In this document: piece after piece, positions 19,623-32,476 of the stretch | Position numbering within the stretch: the first letter of the stretch is position 1 | Layout of the letters: each line of letters begins with the position of its first letter | Assembly (NCBI RefSeq): GCF_036785885.1 | Contig: NC_092324.1 | Location: 21,069,001-21,133,000 of the forward strand | From: Coffea arabica | Lineage: Eukaryota; Streptophyta; Magnoliopsida; Gentianales; Rubiaceae | DNA: 64,000 bases | Direction of reading: 5' to 3' | The notes under the pieces: model-generated | The model's input: only the letters and a program-made list of their open reading frames with translations | Told to the model about the DNA's origin: nothing | Databases searched by the model: none | Translations under genes and position numbers: made by a program

Positions 19623-22600
19623 TCACAACATATCCTCTTCATCCCCGCTACTTAGAGATTCAAGCACCTCACTATCATCATCCTCCTCGTCACCTTCGGC
19701 CACAATCTCCAATATCCCAGCTGCACCTTCAAAGTCCCCATCATCCATTATAAAATCACCGTCTTCTTCCTCATCATCCTCGAGTTCACTCACGCTCTCA
19801 TCATCATTGCTCATATCATCTGCATCACTATCACCATCCTCGTCAATATCTGGTCCCAATATCTCATCCTCATCCTCATCCACATCATCGTCTTCATCTT
19901 CACTCTCAGCATCATCTGGATCAGAATCATCATCAGTTGGCTTCCGACGACCAATTTCATATACCCTAGCAGAGGAATACATCTCATCCTGGTCATCCAT
20001 TGTAACCAACCCAACAAAAGAATCGGTTGGCTCTGTAGCAAAGTCAAGAACACAGCGATCAACAGGAATTGTAGCAATGTCGGAGTAATTAACAGCATCC
20101 ACAGTTCGAAAAGCAGCAAAGAGAGGATGTTTAACACGGCGAGTTTGAAATGCTGAAGTAACATCCTCGAGATTTCTCCTTAGAATTGCATAAATCACAT
20201 CCCCACTAGCATTAAAAGTTATCACTGTTTGGTCTAAGGATGGCACACTTCGGAGAAGCCTGAAGTTCCGGAGATCCCAGACTTCAGAATTTATGATCAC
20301 CTGTTAAATAATCATCAAACAATAAGAAAAAAGTAAAGGAACAAAAATGCAGATAAAGCAATCTCAGCATATACACTTCCACATTCTTCTAGATAAAAAC
20401 AGGAATATGTGCATATTCACAGAATAAAAAAACAATTGAAGATTGACACCTAAGGAAAGAGAAAAGCTACTATCTCAATCATATGGGTGTATGGCTACTG
20501 ACTAATTTATCTCTAAATTAGAGCTAGTCAAGAAGGTAGTCAGATACCTCATTCCCAGCAGGATGGAAGCCACCCCCACCATAATCAGAAAACTGATCAA
20601 AGCGATGCACTGGGCCAGAACCTCGGCGATCCCATAGGACCCCATTCCAGAGAAGCATGGTATCTGATGGGCTAAAGTGAATAAGAGAATACAAATGACC
20701 TCGACCTGATGGATTGTTTGACGTATCCGTAAGCTTTAGATCCAATTGGCTGGTCTGAATATCATACAAGAGAATCTCCCGATGGGATGATTCTGTTGAT
20801 AAAGCAGCAAAAGCAGTTCCTGAATTGCTAAACCTCGCAGCTTTACATCCTTCGAATGAATGCTTGGGCCCAGCTGAAACTGAAGATACATCCCATAACC
20901 GCACATCATGGGCACTGGAGGAAAGAATCAACTGAGTATCTCCAGATATATATGACTGGGCAAGCGTCAAAGGATACTGGTGACTAGGGCAGCTATCAAG
21001 CACACAATTGCTGTTGGTGTCAAATATTTTGAGTTCCCCAGAATGGCTTCCGACAGCAATTTGCGAAGAGTCTCCAAGGAAAGTAACGCAAGTCAAAAGG
21101 GCACCAGCATCATCGCGGCAGGTTCGCCATGGCCTGAATCTACTATAAACAAACTGACGATCTCTACGGCTTCCGTGAATGCCACCATACATACTTCGAA
21201 ACTCACGCATACTAAGGCGGGCCGTCATATTTGAGGGGGCGTCAAGGCTTCGTCTTGGTTCTGGGCACATGTGAGGATGTAGGAGAGAGAGAGGGGGCAA
21301 TGTGGTAATAGGAGCCGGACACTGCCGATGTTGATGTTTTAGATACTGAACAACAAGAGAATCAAGGGTTAACCGTTCCAAGCTGGATGGTTGGGGCTCA
21401 TTTGTAAGTCCATACTGGGTTGTAGGAACCATTTGCCTAAATTGAGCACCACTAAACTGGCTTTCATCCCCTTCAGCCGGTCCACAATTTGGCAATGATC
21501 TGCCATGATCTTTTAAAGAAGAACTAGTTGGTGAAAACATTGTTCCATCAGTCAGTTGGCTGCTTTTGCGAAGCATGCCAGATGTAATACAAATTGGAGA
21601 CCGTAATGCATAATCACCTGTATTAAGTCGTTTTCCGGGTGACATTAACCCAGATTCCTTCAAGTCTGTCAACTTACGTTTCATTGGTAATACAATTGGA
21701 GTTTTACACTGGATATCGACATCCCCACTGGACTTAACAGCAGACACAGATGGAGTTCCAGGAGCACTTACAGCTGTAGATGATCTTTTAGAAGTCAAGT
21801 TAATTTTGGCACTCGACAATATTGGGGAGTCCTCAGCAGAAACCTGAGCTTTAGAGTGAAGACCATGTGGAGAAGATAAAGTCGTAGGCCTCTTTTTCAA
21901 ACAGGAAACAGCTGAATCAGTTTTCAAGCCCAAATGCTCTTCCCGATATGTCAGTTTTAGTTTATCCGACATAAATCCACAATGAACTCTAGCAGATGGC
22001 CATTGAGTCAGAATAGATGAAGATTCCTGCACAGATGCCTGATGAACCAGGGATGCTGGTGTGGCCAAAGATGGTAAAGGTGTCAACTGAGCCTCTTTTA
22101 GAAGTACAGCTGCTGTTTCTGCCAAACCAGATGCCTGTAGGTGTTCGTGTATAAGAAGCAATAGTTCCCTGTAATTAAGAATTCAAAAGTTGCATGATAA
22201 AAACAAACAAGAAGAAGAAAAAAGAATTAACACTCATCTACAAAAAGTACTTCTTGGATAAGAGCCAGGTCAGCTACCTGGAATGGTATGTAATTGGCGT
22301 AGCAGCAGCTATAGCAGCTCTCTCTATGCGCCTCAATGTAGGAGTAGCAGCATCAGTTGCTGCTAATGCATTTGCACGGCCAGAATTTGTTACAACCTAC
22401 AGGACACAGCAATGCTTCACATAACATATCTACCATGTACAAAGAACAAATCCAGCTCTACAATATCTTCTTAATCCTGTTCAACTGTCATTTCATAAAC
22501 AATAATATGTACCAAGTATGGCATAAAAAGAGACCCAAGCTTGCAAGAAGACTACCAAAGGTTAAAAAGCAGTTTAATTCGCAAATATGATATCATGGAG

Positions 22601-23305
22601 CATACCATGAAGGGCGATCCCTTTCTACATTCTCAATAGAACAAAGGGTAAACAATTTTATTTTATGACATGGCAGAACCCTTCAATCAGGAGAGCTTAT
22701 AATCCAGAAGGTTTTTCTAAGCCACTACCAGGCACTTATGGCAACAATTTTGAATCACCCTTATCACATGGAAACCAGTTTTCTAATGCTCATTAAATTG
22801 TATATAAGAGAATCAATAAAGTTGAATGGCAACAGGCCCCTCAAAAGGCATGCAATCAAAGTCTTAAAGTTATATATCCAGTTAAAGTACTATCAAAATT
22901 ACCAAAGTACATCATTTACCAGCAGTGCGAAAAACTAAAAAGCTTTGTTCTTAAGAAATAATTACACATTCATGTGTACATCGATTGGAAAATACGTACA
23001 AGCTGATCCACCATGGCCCAAATCTTTCAAGGATACTGTTTTCTCTATACGCTACAGGTCTTAACGCACATGGGACATTCATTTAAAGCTCTGATCCACA
23101 TGCTATCTAAGCAAGCATATTCCATTTTTAAACAAATGGACGACTAAAACACTGTCGCGGAACTGAATTGTCTACTAGCATCATGAAATGTGCAAGGTGA
23201 AGTTTCTTCACTAAATGCATGCACGAGTTTCATTCCTACATGCGTAAGCTTCGTACCATTGTCACTTCAGCCCCTTTTTTTCCCTTTTATATTTTTTTTT
23301 GGGAA

Positions 23306-23348
<43 letters not shown>

Positions 23349-26300
23349 CATAGCAGCATTTGGTATTACTTCCTCATGGAGAGTATTTTTAATGCTTACC
23401 CCAATCAACTCAATAGCCACCTGTGAAAGCTCCACCTGCCACCTACTTTGCTCACTACCAGGGGCCTGATTCCCTGAATCACGAATAAGTTCTGAAAGTT
23501 TTCTTCCAACCTGAAATACAAGTTGAAAATTAGACATCATAGAAGTAATCTACTAATCTCGCACCCAAATAGCTAAGTTTCACAATCAATATCATTGAAA
23601 GAGTTTAAAACAGATTTCAAATGATGTTTATCTACTTTGGAGAATTTTCATTTGTTGGATTGCATACTTAGGGATAGGGTTGCAAAGCCAACCGTCAAAT
23701 ACCTCATCAAAACCAAGTCCCTAGCATAAAAATGGAGTTTGAAACCCTGTTTAAAGTCACCAAGCTCATTGTGGCATTAAAACTTGTCTATCAAAGTTGA
23801 AGGGACAACAACCAACCAATTTGTTTTCACATAAGCAAGAGTGAAAAACAACGGCAGGGAAAAGAGGCTGCAAGGGAGTAGAGGGTGTTATGGCATACTA
23901 TCTGCATTTATAAGCACTTCTCACCGAAATCTCTTGAGAAACAACTCAACTACCCAGTCTAGACTTTGCTTCTAATAAGAAAACAGTGCTCCAAAAAAAA
24001 AAAAGAGAGAGCATTCATTTATAGAAATTTCACCTACTTTATGCCAAAGACATTGTTTTCTTTCTCAACACCACAAGAATGTTATATCAATGTCACACAA
24101 AGGCGCTCACAGTACCAAAGCACATTGAGTGCAAAAAGGAGCAGGAAAGGAAACTATGCAACAAAACCATGCAAACAGGGTTCTGAAATGACAAATGCAA
24201 GAAGGAAATTTTGAATTTGCACGATGACATTCATGAAAAGGTGAAAAAAAAGAAACGAGGAAATAGGATGCAGGCACTAAGAGAAGCTACAAAACCCCAC
24301 ATAATTAGTAAATTTGTGATTTCAAACTTCCCCAATTTTGATATTTAAGTTTAGGCTTGAGGTATGTTCTTAATCCAATTGCAACAGATCCAAGCCCTGA
24401 ACATGTGTCAATCATACTTTTTCAGTTTCATAGATTACGGACCAAATATGGACCATCTATGGACCAAAGGCTCATTTAACTTTCAAAACCGTTCGAATGC
24501 ACCTAAAAAGCAGCAAAAACCAAGAAAAAGCCAAAACCTATGGCCAAAATTCAAAACTTAATTCTAAAGCAGGGCATAAGGATAAAAGATAATTTCACTT
24601 CATGGAAAAGCATTGCCAAGTATCAAGCCATTCACCTCAGGTGAAAGAAGTTTAATACATAATAGAAAACAAATAACTCAGAAGGTTAATCACGTGAGAG
24701 GCCACAATTTTCTACTTTGATGTTGATGCGACAATACTATGAAATTGGACAGTAAACACGAAATCTCAAAAATCAATTACCTTATGCTGACTCTTAAAAG
24801 AAACCTACAGAATCTGCATTATTAGCATCAAACATAAAATAAAAAGAATCTAATTATCAGATGCTACCCAGATACTCCTCTTTATGTAACAACAGCCAGT
24901 TTGAGAAGCAAATATATGCCATACCCTGACAACTCAGTAAGCTCCTTTCATCAAAAAAATAAAAAAGGAGAATCACAAGCACCAAGAAGGTGAATTCGTA
25001 CCATAAAAACCAATGCACAGAGACAACCAATCTCAAATATCCACCAGTAAGTAGGACGATGTGTCCATTGCAAATGCAAATTTGCACAATTCAATAAGCA
25101 TAAGGCACACTTCAAATGAAATGCTAACATATATACCAAATAAAAATCAACAAAAGATTAAAAAAAATGTTAGGACTTCATTCCCAATTTACAATGGCAT
25201 TTTAAAAAACAGTGGACAAAATCACGAAGATATAAATGGCAAGCACTAAGCTTTACTACATAGGGAAAAAATAATATGACTGATTTTGACTTCATTCACA
25301 AGGCAACTTTATCTTGTATAAAGAAGGATAAAGATTAAAAGAATAGCTTCAGATAACAACTCAAAATACGAAATAAAGCTACCTGAAGCTTTGTTAGTAT
25401 GTGTGCAATTGTATCATCTCTAGCCAAACCAAGCAGCACTCTGCACGCAAGAGCACGTAGACAGTCAAGGGCACCAGGAGGGGTAACTATCCGTGGTTGG
25501 AGGAGCTGAAGAAGAACCTTGATACCATTATTGGCACGAACAGCCTCTCTGGTTAGCCGATATCCTTGTTCAAGTTGAGCAGCAAGGCCAGCACACCCAG
25601 ATCCAGCACCGAGGGAAATTCTACGATCTCCCACTAATCCTGAAGCTACAGTAGGAACTGGGACTTGAGAAGTATTACTCCCAGACGAAGTACCTACTAT
25701 GGCAGTGGAACCTCGATCAACCAAGGTAGATTCCCCACTCCGGTCACGAGGTTCATTCTGACTAGCCACACTTAGAGCTCGATCAAGAATACTTCGTTCC
25801 AAGTTCCTGTCTCTGGTCTCCGGACCATTTAAAGATTGGACAGGTGCAGACTGATGTCCTTGTGTAGCAGCTGATGGTTTATTGCTGATTGAAGGAGGTG
25901 GGCACACAAGATTGACAAGGACATTAAGTGCTGCTTGAATAATCTGCATGATGAGATCATGGTGTTCCCATGTGAACTTCCATTAGAAACAATGCAACCA
26001 AGATAAATGCATATAATTCTATCCAGCATAAACCAAAGCCAGGGGTGAGAGGGAAGAAGAATGTGCAGAAATGTTTACCTCAGGCTCAACATAACCAGCG
26101 CCATTGGCTGCATCCAGGATAACAGCTATACCAACACGATTGTTACTTAGGGTGGCATTTACTATAAGTTTACGGCTATATGGTACTAAAGTGACGATGT
26201 GCAGAACACCCAAGGCATACTGAAGCAAGTCATGTAAGTACCGCTCAACAGGTGGAGCCTACAAAATAAGCAAATATTTTCTGCAGAATTAAGTAAAATG

Positions 26301-29300
26301 AAAAAGAACCAATAGAAATTGAAGGACTGACTGATATACCTGACACAGTTCCAACATGGTAATATGCCCATTAGCACTTAAGAACTTGTCCACAACAGGC
26401 CATCTGGCCCTCACTAATGCAGGACCAAGTTTCCGATCCTTCTGTATCTGCCGAAATACAGCATCCAAGGCCTCATTACTAATATCAAGGGGCTTGTACA
26501 CCGCCCTAGTACTTGGAATACTTCGAGCAGCACTGCGCATGTTCTTATTAGGGCGAATTGAATCCACAAGTAAAATAAGATGCGCCCTAACATATTGTCG
26601 TAGTGCAACACAAGTGTGATAAGCTATTTGCTTCTCTGAGGAGGTAAGCACCTCCGTAGCAGGCCTGTCACTTCGAAGAGATCCAGCATTATTTATTGCC
26701 CCAGATGGAACCCCAGATCTTACTGAAGCAGCATCTTGCAACAGATTAATCATTTTTAGTAATCCTTCCTGAGCATCGAAAGTATCAATGACAGCTCTGA
26801 AAACAAATGCAGCAGCAAAAAACAAAGCTGCATTTTTTCTGGCTTGATCCTGGGAACATTCAAGAAGTTGAAGGGCCAACTCAACCACCTGATGGACAAC
26901 ATTCGACGGAAGTGCACAGACACGCTCCATTATTCCCTAAATGATCATTTCTCAAGTTAAATCCAACTTTCCACGAATAAGACAGTAGTTGTACGAATAT
27001 TCAGAAGAGATGCACAAGTGAAAAGGGATATTAAAACAATTAGAAGGGGGAAAAAGTCATTTGATCTAACAATAGTAGATTATCACCAAAATTGAGCCAA
27101 TTGTAAACAAACAGGAAGATAAACAATTACCTGGATAGAGCCAATCGTAAACAAACAGGAAGATAAACCAAAATATGTCTGAGGAACTCTTGGAGCAACG
27201 AGCAACTTTTGAATCCCACCACGATCCACAAATAATGCGGCAAATTTCCGATGAGCAGCCAGGGCACAAATTAGCTTCAACACATCAGGCAAGAGTAGAG
27301 CAATTTTTGATGCCTCTGTGTGTTTATAGCTTCGCTGCAACAATGCAAGACAGACATCTACACCTTTTTCATGCAGCACAGGTCCAAGTACTTCAACATA
27401 CTCTCCCAATATGACAAGACACTGAATACAAAATTTCTCTCTGAGCTTTGCAAGAGAGTCACTGTCTAGCAAGAAGAACTCATTAACATCCTCATCAGTC
27501 TCTGTTTCTTTAGCTTTTGAGGGTGCTGAATCACCATCAGCAGCGGTTGTAGTTCTACAGATAACATGCACGATAGGGAAAAACAAATCAAGTTTATGAC
27601 CGGTCAGTGTTAATTAGATGTAAAAGACCATGATAGTGTCAATAATTGGTAACTGAACATATCTTGTGTGAATTTATAACCAACCTTGAGACTTCAACCG
27701 CATTAGCAGCATCAACAACTGTGGATGCAGCTGTAGAAGCAGCCAAAACTGCAGCTTCTTCATTATTTGTCTTTTTATATTCCTAAGATCATGAGAACTA
27801 ACAGACTTTAAGAAGTCCATCCTACAAAAAATGAAAATTACAGAGAACAGAGTAAAGCTTACCTCCAAAGCAGCACTCTTGACAAGTTCAGCAGCAGCAT
27901 CACCAGCTGCTTTGATAGCTTCTGCTGGAGCATTGACTGCTCGGGCTTCAGATTCAGCAGCTACGACAGCTTTCCTTACCAGATCAGCAATGTTCTTGGA
28001 GCCAATTACACAGCCTTGGAAACAGTCATCACTTTCGTCTCTCCCTAAGGTAAAACCATCTGTAACAGTCCGTCCTTGGCTCTTCTTGCTGTCTGAATTT
28101 TTTTTCAAATCTTGGTTTCTTGGCACACTCCTGTCCCTGATATTCCGGTTCAATCCTCCAATTCTAATAGCAGAGCCAGGAGAAGTTAAAGATTGTTCAT
28201 TATCCAAATTACCTTCACTTGCCCTTCCCTTTCCTCTTAATCTTGAAGTCCCACGATTGGTCCTGCGACGTGATAATTCATCTCTAACACTGTCATCAGA
28301 TTCTTCTTCCCTTGAGGATCTGCCACCAGCCTTGGTCCTTCCATCACGTAAGTCCCAAGCATGCCATTTCTCATCACCTTCCGTTTCTGCATCATATATA
28401 TCACTATCTGCAGCCAATACATCTGGTGGCTCTCCATCCACCCAATGTTCTTCATCTATTGGCCTACCCAAGCCTCTATCGAGATCCTTATCAGCAAGTT
28501 GATCATCACTGCTTCCATCCTCTAGTACTCTAGGTACATCAAAATGAGAATTCTCCAAAGCCTGCCGCACTCTTCCTCGAACATCCTCTCTGCCTCTCAT
28601 GCAAGCTGTTGCAGGAAAGCTTTTGCTCTCTATCTGAGAAGTTGTGTCTTTTTGACTTGTGCCTGCCTCCCCAAGAACCCGGAGACGCAGATATCTCATG
28701 AGTTTGGCTGATAATCCTGAAGTTAACACATCTTCCACCACTTGACCACCACTACAATCATCAGCTTGGTTATAGCATGGGCTTTCATAGGGTGCAGAAT
28801 AAAATACAGTAAAAAAAACAAAAAGGGGAAAAAAAACAGCCTTAAAGCATACCCAGCAAGACATACAGCAAGAAGTCCTGTAGAATAGGTTTTCAACATT
28901 TCAGAGTCCGAGCATTTCCTCGCTCCTGATTCATCTTTCCAGTTATGATCATCACCAGATAATCTAATCGTCTCATCCATCACCCAACCCTTTATGTTTT
29001 CCATAACAGTTTCCTCAAAAGCATGTGGATACTGAATTCATTGATTACCAAAAGTTAAGTAATGGACAACACAAGCTAAAACAAGAACAGCATAAGCATA
29101 ACACAAACTAAAAGAAGAATAACTGAATCGATGAAACACATCAACTACATACCACAAAAGTAAGTGAACAACTAAAAAGAAGCCTTGCAGCAGCTGCCTG
29201 TACAGAAACTGAGTATCGACTTTCAGATAGAAACTTAGCTGATAATAACTCAAAGAACTCATCATTTTCCTGCAACAGGACATGAAAACTCAGCATCTTT

Positions 29301-29513
29301 TGCTACTTGTTCTGGGAAATAGGACAATACAACATGACACACAAAAAGCATACAACTACATAACAAACTCAATCCAAATGCAATAAATGCAAAAAGTAGA
29401 TAAATTGAAAAAAGGAATCAATAAGACTAACCCGAACTAGATTCCCTAGACGTCCAATGTTGTGAGAAGATCGACCATTGTTTGCAGAGGAATGGCCTAC
29501 GTCTTCCATGTAT
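19623..29513 (-). CDS. DCAF1: DCAF1 (DDB1-CUL4-associated factor 1), exons 2-14, first exon missing
   Basis: Substrate-receptor subunit of the nuclear CUL4-DDB1 E3 ubiquitin ligase. Thirteen exons join in frame with GT-AG introns: 29432-29513, 29153-29269, 28853-29031, 27863-28751, 27685-27782, 27131-27554, 26340-26936, 26079-26258, 25383-25943, 23400-23510, 22278-22396, 20548-22168, 19623-20300; 5,656 coding bases, about 1,885 residues to the TGT-TGA end. Seen: N-terminal helical repeats (SSHNIGRLGNLV, SVQAAAARLL, YSTGLLAVCLAGGGQVVEDV), a charged linker, an armadillo-like part (exons 7-10), a LisH motif (LLLLIHEHLQASGLAETAA), WD40 repeats with WDxR DDB1-binding boxes WDRR (end of exon 13) and WDLR (exon 14), and a roughly 100-residue Asp/Glu-rich tail. 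The first exon in frame here begins inside codon AG|A, so one more exon with the start must lie upstream. It is absent up to 30836 and I did not find it in the unit. Plant DCAF1 is about 1,900 residues and essential for embryo development. Confidence 0.95.
23306..23345. repeat. 40-base G homopolymer in DCAF1 intron 11 (first copy)
   Basis: Forty consecutive G on the plus strand (C on the gene strand), 55 bp past the exon 11 donor site. It is preceded on the plus strand by a T-rich run. The same length occurs in the second copy. Confidence 0.95.
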
Positions 29514-30836
29514 CTACAATAGCCAAAGAAAACAATGTTTGAAAAGCAATTAAAACAAATAATGAGTACGCAAACAATTCATTAACAGCTAATCTCAAAG
29601 TATCCGTATAGGCTAAACCAGTCCTTTCTGAATTTCTCTCTATCAAGAGCCCAAGTTCTGCACAAAGCAGATAAAATCCATCACACTTCATACCATGTCA
29701 CTAATTTGCATCCAAACCTCAATTTCCACCATAAAATCCTGATCATGCCACTCTTCCCAAAAAGGAACTTTCCAATTTTGCTTTTGCTTTTCTTCACTTA
29801 TTATTATTTCCACAATCAACTATCACAAATTTCCAATCATGATTATTTTCATAACAAATCATAAAATCAACGAACCAAACAATCTCGAACAAACATAAAT
29901 GTAGTAGTCTTCCCATGGAAAAACAACCAACATTATAATCACTCTTGCTTAATAATTTCAAAAGCGTGTCACTGGATTTTGCACTTGACGAATACTAGAA
30001 AAAGCCAAAGGAGATTTTCATAATGCTTCCTGTTTCCTTCCCATTACTGAAAGAGTAACTGCACAGCCTAATATACTCTTAGTCACCTGTCAGCCAAACT
30101 TAAAATGATTTTGAAAAGTCAATTCAATCACTCTTTCTGATAAAATCAGGGAAAAAATCAAAACCAAGTTCCCATCAGCACTATCTCTACTGCATCATAT
30201 ATACATGCAATTGTTCTTCCATTTTGAGAGGAGTACAAAACTAAACTTCTGAAGAAAATATTAAACAGGTGGAACCAGAATGACAACTTTGATTTCAAGG
30301 TTCATCGCATTTCCCAATAGTCAAGATTAAAGTGCAATAACTCAGGGGAGACAATCTGACAACAAAAATCTGGACCTCCAAAACAATTTCAAGTTTGAAA
30401 GTTACATAGAATAATGGAGAACTAAGTGCTTGTTCCAAAAGAATGAAGTAAAATAAGGCACTGCCATACTTGAATTCAATAAATTAATCAAGTGTTATTA
30501 TTTCAGCAGAGATAATTACATGATAGACTGTTCGCTAAGCAAAATTTGAGTGGAAGCTAGATTTATAGAATATAACTTTTATAGATACTGGAACCGAAAA
30601 CTTGAGATACAAAGACAAAGGGGGAAGGGAAGGAGAGGACTTCCGCTTCACATCAGCAATTGGGGCATTCTCAAAATTCTTCACTCATATTGTCAGTTTA
30701 ATTTGAGGAAACTAATACATGCAATAAATAGTCTCTTAAGTTACAACAAATAGTAAACCTCACTTGAGAAATAGATACTAAGATAGGCCACCATCCTTAA
30801 GTAAACTTGTAATATTCGATAAACAAGAAAATTTTC
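29514..30836. other. DCAF1 intron 1 or 5' flank, no exon found
   Basis: AT-rich, intron-like sequence upstream of exon 2. I read the minus strand for the conserved end of exon 1 (a Leu-Leu-Glu-Thr-Gln-Glu-Ser type stretch ending in AG) and did not find it. The open frame at 29497-29691 reads through the intron and has no similarity. The region ends at a Tekay-type LTR remnant. Confidence 0.5.
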
Positions 30837-32476
30837 GGGTCCTCACAACACTAGATACTCATGGTTCGTTATCTAATCCTTGACTCGATTAACTAGCCAG
30901 TGGGGTTTGGGTTCCCAAGAATTCGATGAGATAACATCTCCAATCGACTGAATCAAGATAAAAGTATGGAGACAGGAATGAGAGGCACCTCCCACTCGGA
31001 TTGAGTGTGGTACATGCTGCCGCTCCAGCACTTACAAATCAAGCACAAGTATATCAAGTCAATTGCACAAATAAACATGTACATATCACATTAGGGCAAG
31101 TGCGATAAAGTACACTCTTGCCCGACCATACTAATCAAATATCATTCGATCACATTAGTCAACTATTGAAAACAAGTGTCAAGTTTAATCAGGTATTTGG
31201 AAGCACTCACCAAAAGATGTAGTGCCTTTGCGGGGCACGTTCGGGTATTACTCCGTGTTTGGAGTCCAAATCTGCGATAAAACATTGTTTAAAAGCTTTT
31301 ACAAGTAACTAAGGTTCGAAACTTGAATGTTTCATTTAACGAGAATCACATAATTGAAACTTATTTAGAGAATCTTTATAAACTCATGCTCGCTCTTAAA
31401 ATGGTGAAACTTTAAAGTGATTAACCTTTGAAATTTCCATTTGAGTCGAAGTGACGAGAAAAATGTATTTCGAGTAGTCGTTACTTTCATGTTTTCCAAG
31501 GGTACAAGTTTTGGCCGAATTCTAACTTATATACCTCTATGAAAGAAAACTTGAATACGCTAGACGATTCAAGTAAGATTCGTTCCCGAATTCGTACTCA
31601 AGTCGTGAGTACCTCAACCTAACTCTCGAGTGTAAATTTGAGCAGCACAACCTTTGTGTTTACGTATTTTTCAGCCATTTATGGCTTCATTATTTTTCTC
31701 ATTTCAGCCCCAAAACACGCACAAGTAATGTTACTAACACAGCCCTTCAATTAGTCTCCAAAATCATCCACTTACAACACAAGTGTAATAATACAATCGG
31801 AAATCAGTTTTGAAGACAAAAACTAAACAGCAGATTTGACATCCCTTAGCGTTTCGGTCACAAACAATGCTACACTTATCGGATTGGGGTGAATTTTATA
31901 CCGCTTCGAAGCTAAGACAAAGGGTCACAACTTTCATGAAGACAACCTTACCCAGTTCACAATTGATCTAGGTCGAATTTGCAAAATACAGAACCAGAAT
32001 GTCCTTGTCAGTATGGCTGTCTATACTGAATTCAAATGGCAATAACTCAAGCTACACAATTCCGTTTGAGGCGTTTTCAGATGCGTTGGAAATCTGAAAT
32101 AGAGGGTTAAACTTTCATGTTTTAGCCAAATGCTGATTTGATACGAATCAAAGTGAAAAATGAAGCCAAACATGTGAAATCTCAAAACTGTCTGCAAAAT
32201 GAGGCTTTTGGTAGTCAGGGGTATTTCGGTCATTTCACATGATACAGTGTTCGGATCGAGCTGAAATTATACATACAACTATAAAACACCATTTCCTACA
32301 ACTTTCATGTTTTAACCTAAGCCTAATTCGGCCTCTAACATACACAAATAAAGCTGGTCAGAACAGGGCAGTTTCACTCCTTAAATCTGAAATTTAGTGC
32401 ATTCAAGGTCTAACCGTCACATTTCTAGCTTGAACCACTACTACAACTTCCTATACAAGATTATAGACATCATATG
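30837..32476 (-). repeat. Tekay-type LTR remnant upstream of DCAF1
   Basis: The sequence is a diverged relative of the 2.77-kb Tekay LTR. It begins with TTTTCGGGTCCTCACA (compare ATTACGGGTTCTCACA), then matches the middle of that LTR: 'ccaatcgact', 'gataaagtacactcttgcc', 'ttatcggat ... cgcttcgaagctaagac', and 'cctacaactttcatgtttta' followed by 'ttcggcctctaac'. It includes the region deleted from the 1998-3917 LTR, showing that the long form is ancestral. The LTR-end motif lies at the wrong end of this fragment, so it is rearranged or two fragments meet near 30848. It is interrupted at 32476 by the solo LTR and continues at 37032. Confidence 0.65.

Larger units (their letters stand above)
1..28132. 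repeat. Direct repeat, first copy of the 35,868-bp unit (part)
   Basis: This segment recurs at 35869-64000 in the same orientation. Every open frame, splice site, LTR boundary, target-site duplication and homopolymer I compared is displaced by exactly 35,868 bp, so there is no net indel over 28.1 kb. I saw no substitution in the stretches read side by side. The two copies are separated by 7,736 bp that are seen only once in the window (28133-35868). The start of the window is arbitrary with respect to the unit; the composite junction near 1339 is the more likely unit boundary. Confidence 0.97.

Noticed and set aside
19807..20088. Poly-serine plus-strand frame
   Set aside because: Antisense shadow of the Asp/Glu-rich DCAF1 C-terminal tail.
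23190..23426. Plus-strand frame encoding a poly-glycine run
   Set aside because: Product of the 40-G homopolymer inside a DCAF1 intron.
27831..28502. 223-codon plus-strand frame
   Set aside because: Antisense of DCAF1 exon 5; no independent motif.
29497..29691. Minus-strand frame as DCAF1 exon 1
   Set aside because: It reads through the exon 2 acceptor into intron, is in another frame, and lacks the conserved N-terminal sequence.
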